A stretch of 64,000 bases of DNA from assembly GCA_022578965.1 (NCBI GenBank), contig MU400509.1, forward strand, positions 620,001 through 684,000. The letters are read 5' to 3'. Source of the stretch: Xylaria sp. FL1777. Its lineage: Eukaryota > Ascomycota > Sordariomycetes > Xylariales > Xylariaceae. Shown in pieces: positions 57,908 through 64,000 of the stretch. The stretch's first letter is position 1. The number at the start of each line of letters is the position of its first letter. The notes below the pieces were generated by a model. It was not told where the DNA came from and ran no database searches. It was given only the letters and a program-made list of their open reading frames with translations. The position numbers and the translations under genes are program-made.

Positions 57908-59399
57908 GTTGAAATGATGTAGTTGAATCTTATGTTCTTTAGGTCCGCTGTTCACCAACAACACCAGACGAGCAAGGATTAGTACAGGTAGTTCGATGTA
58001 CTTTGTTTAGCCGCAATTGTCTCGTCAAATACGCCGTAATCGTGTATCTTGTTAAATATCTTTTAGCTCATAGCAAGTGAAGCTCTGTCCATTGGTAATG
58101 TCGGAAGAGCACGCCATGTTGAACCCGCTACGGCACCTAGACATATTATATACTCTCCACATCCTGACGGCCCCAATGTCGGATACTGTTCCTGGTCCCC
58201 GGACGGTACTTGGGAGATAGTGAGATTGTGGAATCTGCAAGGGCAATCTCGTCATTTCGCGTCATCCTCATTGCTGACTTCAATTAACCCACTTAATTCA
58301 CTCACCGGCCCTCTCGGGTGCTATTCGTTATCGAGATTTGTTATTACCTTGCCGGGTTGTTGATTGTGCTGACTACAGCGGCAACGGTGAGGTGAGACTG
58401 GCAACCCTTCACCATCAGACAATTAGACGGCTTCGTATGCTAGTGTAGCGTATAAGGTTGATTATCTAATTATAGTAAAGCTAGGATAGATTGGGACTAA
58501 AAAAAGACTGCACAGAATCTTAAATACAGAGTGGAGGAGACTAAAGGATGGGCTCGGCAGTTTATATTATTTGCATAATAATAGTCGATTGTGTCTTTGT
58601 TACAGAATTGATCGAATGTGAACTAATAGATCATGATATCTCATATCTGTAGTCAACAATTATAGGATATGATAGGATAGGATCGGAAACTTTGTCCTAT
58701 TTCTCTATTGATTTCTTCTTCTCAAGAAAGTCACCGCGGGCTATACATATTAAGATAATCTTTGACTCCTAGCTAGTCACGAAAGCTTACTAAAAGAGGG
58801 AGCTTTGACACTGATAATTAATATGCGTCCATTTATGCAGATTTACCCCCCTTGTAAATATATACGGTATAAAATGAAATGCATAGTGGGTTTTAACCAA
58901 AACGTTGATTGATGCCGGAGAGTGCCGCAGGTTGATCCAGGAGTCCGGTTCCAAGATCCTGAGTAAGCAACATTGAGTTCTTATGTAGTTAAGTTATGCA
59001 CGCTAGCAGAGGGCCCATATACGCAGTATGTAGATCAAGCTACCAGATGTTGCTTAACTTGATTAGTCTTTACGGAGTATACGAAAATAGTCTCCGAGGA
59101 CCCGAATACTGCCCATGTTCCAGCTCGGACCCATAACAATACCCACACTTTCCCTTCATAGGAGATGCTTCATTTCATCGGTACTCTACTAGTAGATACC
59201 GGTAGTACGAAGGTATGGACGGTTTTACGCCCGAGCAGTCTCAGTACTCATGACGGGAGAAGAAAGCACCTATAAACTCCAAGCGCATTCATTACGCTGT
59301 AAACCAACCAATAATCCATCCTGAGCTCGTTCCGCTCATAGCGTCCATTTGACTACAACCCGAACGCCTTAACTATGCATGTGATTCGGAAATCATTTC
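57908..59399. other. Intergenic, A/T-rich
   Basis: No gene is firmly supported over 1.5 kb. On the minus strand at 58052-58255 a short frame ends in a Cys-containing peptide (CRSGFNMACSSDITNG) that might be a fragment of a small secreted protein, but it has no signal peptide. The DNA is A/T-rich at 58,450-58,900. Confidence 0.45.
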
Positions 59400-60474
59400 T
59401 TATTTAAAAATGCGACGTCCTCCGGCTCGCACCGCAAATCTCTCCGTGCCGTTCTGTGTTTGTTGGTTCCATACCATCAAGCTACCCAACGCACCGCCAT
59501 TCTCAGCAGCTGCTTTGCGTCGACGGTACGCTTCCCGGAGATGATCTGGGCGTAGAGGGGCTTGTCGACGATACTTGGAAAGCTCGTTTGATGGTTCCAG
59601 ATTGTCGTCCTCCAGATCTGTTTGCTTTTCTCCCAACTCAATCCATTCTTGTTGGACATCACGTGCTGCTTCTACTATATCACCCAAGTACATCTTGCAA
59701 ACCACCTGCATCATCTGATGAACATTCGTTGGGCACGATTGGGAAGTAACACTATTAATATGCTACATAGAAGTAGTTAGAGTCTCTCACTTCATGGAAT
59801 TTGGAATGATCATCACGTACCCTCTTAACATCTTGGGGTTTAATAGACTGTCTGTGCCATACTTCGTATCGGTCAAACTGCACCGTGTCCATCTGGGATT
59901 TCAGGAGGGCGACCAGTTCTTTCTCTTCTTCAATCTGTTCTTTCGTCCTAGCAGCAGAGCGACTAGCCATGTTTTCTGGTAGCTCGAAGGAACCGTCGTT
60001 ATCGCCATCTCTACCTCCATCGCCATCACCGTCCTTCCCTACAGTTCCGCTGGTATTACTAACTATTGTAGCTGCCCGGCCGCCGACGAGGCTTGGGGTG
60101 CCATCTCGGAACGCGGCAGTAGCAACTTCGTTGGCGAGATCTACCTTGGACTTCCGGCCGCGTTTTTTCTTTGCATGAGCGGCGCTTACTTGGCTTCCAC
60201 TAACAAGACTCATTGTGTCGGCGCTCGGCGAACGCTGGTAGGAGGGCGAGTAATCTCGGGCCAGTGCCTCGTCTGGCGGAAAGGATGTTTGTCGCAGAGG
60301 GTGAGCAGATCCAGTAGAAGCAACGGACATGGTGGATGCCTTGCGTCGCTTGAGAGAGGGAGGCTGGATGGAGAGTTCGGTGGCTATCGAGGTTCGTTTT
60401 TTAGAAGGCAGTTGGGAATGGGCGGGGTGTGGCGGAGAGCCTGCGGGCGAGTAAATGTGCGGCGGCGAAGCCAT
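59400..60474 (-). CDS. TAF11: TFIID subunit TAF11
   Basis: Histone-fold subunit of TFIID that pairs with TAF13 and contacts TBP and TFIIA. Exons 60474-59821 and 59762-59400 give 338 residues. The N-terminal half is disordered with basic nuclear signals (KKKRGRKSKV, PSLKRRKAS) and a Gly/Asp-rich run coded by GAT/GGC repeats. The histone fold begins TKEQIEEEKELVALLKSQMD, VQFDRYEVWHRQSIKPQDVK, continues after the intron as RHINSVTSQSCPTNVHQMMQ, and ends IVEAARDVQQEW; a further basic RPDHLREAYRRRKA follows. The 58-nt intron falls inside the fold. Divergent from the GTP cyclohydrolase gene. Intact. Confidence 0.9.
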
Positions 60475-60671
60475 CTCGAGTGGATTGCCGGTGTTCAGAT
60501 ATCGAGCGCGTAAGAAACCGTAAACTGTAGCGCGTCGTCGGTCGCCCGAGCGACCACTCGCGGGACCTGAATCGCGGTAGCGAGAAACACAGCGCGTGTC
60601 CGCGTGTATAGGATTCTGAATGCGATGCCAAAGGTGTAGGGAGATAGCAGTCTTGGTGTCTATTTAGTATT

Positions 60672-60700
60672 TGGTCGATACGGTCGATTCGGTCGATTCG
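60672..60700. repeat. Tandem CGGTCGATT repeats
   Basis: Three near-perfect 9-bp copies (GGTCGATA, CGGTCGATT, CGGTCGATT) about 200 nt upstream of the TAF11 start, probably in its promoter or leader. It may vary between strains. Confidence 0.55.
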
Positions 60701-61275
60701 TAGAGAAAGATGGTGGGGATGGGTGGTTATGTAGAGATGGTAGCGGCAGCAGGACTTGGTAGAGCGAGATGTGATATGTGATATTTGACATGGTACCTGT
60801 TGCAGGACTCGAGCCAAAAGCTGCAAGCTTACCTAAGACAATTAGAGGATGCCTAGGTACATTGCTTAGCCACATAATGGCCTGTGGCGCTCGGTGTGCC
60901 ACAGGTGGGGCGGAACAGCTCCAGCTCTGTCAAACTGAACCCCACCCCCCCACATGGTTGTCACTTGACTGCAGCAAACAGCGGGGTCCAGGCTAGACAA
61001 AATCGTTATCGATTCCGATGACGGATACCTACTAAAATATTTCAGGGTCTGCTTACTGGGTAGGTAGCTTAAAGGCGTTCTGGACAGTACCTAGGTAGTG
61101 ATCTCAACCCCTAAAATATAGTAAGGTCTGACCTGCGGGGGAGATTTAGGTAGACCCTCAAACTCACCGGCTACATTACCATCGTGGTCCCTTTGCAAAC
61201 GCCTACTACTTGCCTGCATCGCACTCGTGGAGGGCCTTCATCGTTTCTCGAATACCGAACCCAGAGCCGCCAAGC

Positions 61276-61302
61276 ATGCCTATGCGTCATACAGTCACCT
61301 AA
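61276..61302 (+). promoter_or_regulatory. Upstream open reading frame (8 codons)
   Basis: ATG CCT ATG CGT CAT ACA GTC ACC TAA, ending 8 nt before the ATG of the GTP cyclohydrolase gene and in another frame. If within the mRNA leader it would lower or tune translation of the main frame. Confidence 0.4.
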
Positions 61303-61310
61303 TTTCCAGT

Positions 61311-62400
61311 ATGGTTCAGTTCGCCGAAACTAAAACATCGGACCGGGACTCCGGGTCGGATCCATCCAACAGCCCTGCCACAGGACTGTCCGATGTCGAC
61401 GACTCCGTCGATGGCAGCGTGCAGCGAACGACCGACGGCCCGGGCGAGTACAAGGCGGCCGCCAAGAAGAGGAAGAGAAGACGAACCAAGGATGGCGGAA
61501 TTTCAGAAGTGAGATCGCCTCCAACCTCCTCCAAGAGGCGCAACAGCTTGAGCAAAGCTGCTCGCGACCCCAGGGACGAGCCCAAGAAGAAGAGAAAGAA
61601 GAAGGCCAAGACAGAAGGCACCGTAACAAGGTCCCCCAGTCCTGTTGTTGACTTCGATGGCCTTAGTCGACCAAGTCCGTGTGGCAGTCCGAATTCCTCC
61701 GTTTGATCTACATACTAACTAGCTTGGTACAGGTAGCGGGACCCGACAGCGACTTGAGGAAAGCACTGAGGAAGCCGCCGTACGACTTGAAAAGCTTCGA
61801 GGAGCCGTTAGAACCATCCTAGAATGTGTGGGCGAGGACCCAGATAGGGAGGGTGTGCTCGATACGCCGACTCGTTATGCGAAGGCAATGCTGTTCTTCA
61901 CCAAGGGCTACCAGCAGAACGTCAGGGACATCGTCAACAGTGCCATCTTCCATGAAGGCCACAACGAAATGGTTATTGTGAAGGATATTGAAATATTCAG
62001 CCTCTGCGAGCATCATCTTGTTCCCTTCACTGGAAAGGTACACCAACTCATTCAGCAGCTCAATTCCGATGCTAACACGTTCTAGATGCATATAGGATAC
62101 ATACCCCGCGACAATGTCATCGGCATCTCGAAGCTTCCACGCATTGCTGAAATGTTCAGTCGCCGACTTCAAGTACAAGAGCGACTGACGCGCGAAGTTG
62201 CTAATGCTATCATGGAGGTCCTCAAGCCACAGGGGGTAGCGGTAGTCATGGAGTCCAGTCATCTATGTATGGTGATGCGTGGCGTGGAAAAGACTACGAC
62301 AAGCACAATCACCAGCTGTGTACTTGGATGCTTCGAGCGCAAGGAGAAGACGAGAAACGAGTTCCTTAGCCTCGTTGGTTTGAATAGAGGTTTTGCATAA
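61311..62400 (+). CDS. FOL2: GTP cyclohydrolase I with basic N-terminal extension
   Basis: Converts GTP to 7,8-dihydroneopterin triphosphate, the first step of folate and tetrahydrobiopterin synthesis. Exons 61311-61674, 61733-62037 and 62086-62400 give 327 residues. Catalytic core: [40 protein letters not shown] (zinc Cys-His), [20 protein letters not shown], and [18 protein letters not shown] with the second zinc Cys. The first 120 residues are Ser/Asp-rich and strongly basic ([20 protein letters not shown]), much like nuclear signals. The donor of intron 1 (A|GTCCGT) is the choice that gives SRPSSGTRQR; GTGTGG nearby is an alternative. Fungal members often carry long N-terminal regions, but this one is unusually basic. 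Confidence 0.93.
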
Positions 62401-63086
62401 TTGGAAAAAACGAAATAGATTACAGGAATGCGTATTATGGTTTACTTCGTCGGCGAGGGGGGGGCGTTTACGGGGACATAGAGCATCGGGATCTCAACAT
62501 CGGCTCATTCATTTTGACGGGGGCTATGTTGTCATGTACATCAGCATGAGCGCGAGAATTGTCAACATCTCAGTACCGAATGTAGGATTACGGGGTGGAA
62601 ATTTCATTTCAACAGCAGTGTCATACCATCAACTGCACTAATACCCAAAGAAAAAGAAACACACGGCTCAATCTCTCACGAGTCAATTCTCAAATATGGC
62701 TTTAAAGCATATCAAAGAACTTCCATCAATATTCCTAGGCAAACTACACATTCAAGTCCAGGCAACGCTGCAATACAAGTAATAGAATGCGCAAGACTTC
62801 TAATTAAGAATGAGAGTATGTCACTATTTGGAGGGGAGAACCATTAATTCAGGCCAAGCTTGACGGTGCTCTGAAGTCCAAACTAAACCTGCAAATGTCA
62901 AATTGCCTTAGAACAATAGGTACACACAAATCCACCCAATGCTAACTACCCAGTACGCCAACAGTGAATGCCAAGCTACTGCAATATCTCTTATGTTTCC
63001 CACACATCGTGACCCCAAAATTAGAGTACGAGCACGGCTGGTAGTTATCCAAGTCCTCCTCTCAATCCAGGTCCCAAGATTACTAT
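62401..63086. other. Convergent 3' intergenic region
   Basis: Between the stop codons of GTP cyclohydrolase and the P450. No gene is supported; open frames here are short and motif-free. Confidence 0.5.
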
Positions 63087-64000
63087 TCAAGATGTGCTGG
63101 CAAGAGACTCCACCAACCTCTGCTCATTTCGTGGTTTGAATGAGACTCGATATGGACGTGGCGCCATGATCAGGTCCGTGGGGATTTTCATGTCTTTGCT
63201 AGGGTCGCAGTCTATCTTCTCGGAGGTTTCAATAACGAAGCTACTCAGCAGACGCATGAAGATGAGATACAGTTCTCGCATGGCCAGCAGATGTCCAGAA
63301 CACATTCGGTAGCCGAGGCCAAATACGAAGATCGGCGCATCGGGATTTGTGAACCACCTTGCAGGCTCGAACCGATCTGGATCGGGGAAAAGCTCGGGGT
63401 CTGGGAGTAGGTGTTAGCGTTCTATGTAGTAGTACCATTTGGTAAGATGAGAGCGAGACATCATAGAACTCACCGCGGTTGCAGGCCCATGCGTTCATAT
63501 AAATAGTGCTTCCTGAGGGAATCCGCACACCTTCGTAATCGATGTCCTTGATTGTTTCTCTCGGCAAGGCTAACGGGAGCACACAGAAGTATCTCAGAGC
63601 TTCCTTGGCGAGGCCCAATATGTATCCGCACTTCTGATCGTCGGATGCGTCGCATAGCGGCTCATCCGAGCCCTGGAACTTGCATATCTCCTCGTAGGCC
63701 TTGTCCTGGATGTCGCGATGCTGGGTCAAGAATGCAATAGCCCATTGCATCGTGTCCGATACCGTCTCGAACCCGCCCGCCAAAACAGACAAACTGATGG
63801 CAGTCAACTCTGTCTCATTAAGCTCCACTTCCTTGAATTTAATCACACTCGCCTGTAGGCACGGCTTATTGGTGCCCTCCTGCATCTTCTTGGCGAGGTC
63901 ATTGCTGAGCTGGGCCAGGTATTCGTCACGACGCTGTCTCATAGCCCTTGCGTTGACCGACGTAGGGTTGAACGGGTTCAGTCGTAAAAGGGGGATGTGG
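63087..64000 (-). CDS. Cytochrome P450, CYP504-like (partial, cut by window end)
   Basis: C-terminal half of a P450; the 5' part lies beyond 64000. Exons 63400-63087 and 63474 to beyond 64000. Present: LNPFNPTSVNARAM, helix I (SVLAGGFETVSDTMQWAIAF, with GGFET at the oxygen-binding site), the ExxR motif KEALRYF, PRETIKDIDYEGVRIPSG, DPELFPDPDRFEPARW after the intron, the heme site FVFGLGYRMCSGHLLAMREL, and a family-like C-terminus RPYRVSFKPR. The overall pattern is that of CYP504 phenylacetate 2-hydroxylases, which start phenylacetate breakdown to homogentisate. The substrate is not certain without the N-terminus. Confidence 0.85.

Larger units (their letters stand above)
60475..61310. other. 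Bidirectional promoter TAF11 / GTP cyclohydrolase
   Basis: Divergent promoter region of 836 bp. It holds a tandem CGGTCGATT repeat (60672-60700), TACCTAGG motifs (60852-60860, 61089-61097), and a short upstream open frame just before the cyclohydrolase start. No gene inside. Confidence 0.55.

Noticed and set aside
60780..60860. B-box-like GGCTCGAGTCC on the minus strand
   Set aside because: No matching A box and no pairing 5' end to the CAGGTACC 3' side; probably chance within the promoter.

Overview
The window is nuclear DNA of a filamentous ascomycete (Pezizomycotina, most likely Sordariomycetes). The evidence is short GT..AG introns, mostly about 45-230 nt, and a gene set typical of these fungi: HET domain, DUF3433, AA9 polysaccharide monooxygenase, CutC, Hsp31, ArgJ and a CYP504-like P450. 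No species can be named from sequence alone. I rebuilt 26 protein-coding genes, most of them spliced, by joining exons whose phases agree and whose protein reads through. Splice sites are inferred from the sequence only.

Layout. 1-10.5 kb: CBF5 (10 exons, including a 10-nt exon), a cysteine-rich single-pass membrane protein, and an Nta1-like N-terminal amidase (13-nt exon). 10.4-15.6 kb: a 5-kb gene desert. 15.6-21.7 kb: a paralogue of the cysteine-rich membrane protein, a two-domain secreted protein, and a derlin. 22.5-36 kb: a mostly housekeeping block with Hsp31/glyoxalase III, ArgJ, an RFC small subunit, a small membrane protein, a small secreted Cys-rich protein, a GFA/CENP-V protein, ORC2 and GEP4. 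36.8-53.3 kb: an accessory block with an atypical SDR, a HET-domain protein, CutC, a MetX-family hydrolase, a small orphan, a divergent AA9-type enzyme, an AT-rich stretch with a probable decayed transposon, a 1239-residue DUF3433 protein and an ankyrin pseudogene fragment. 54-64 kb: carboxypeptidase S, a sugar transferase with a sharp GC-rich core, TAF11 and GTP cyclohydrolase I (divergent), and a P450 cut by the right edge.

The genes do not form one obvious pathway. ORC2 and the RFC subunit both act in DNA replication and each has an ACGCGT (MCB-type) box just upstream, which suggests shared G1/S control. The genes most worth following are the paralogous membrane-protein pair, the internally duplicated secreted protein, and the AA9 gene, whose N-terminal histidine appears only once a short signal-peptide exon is added.
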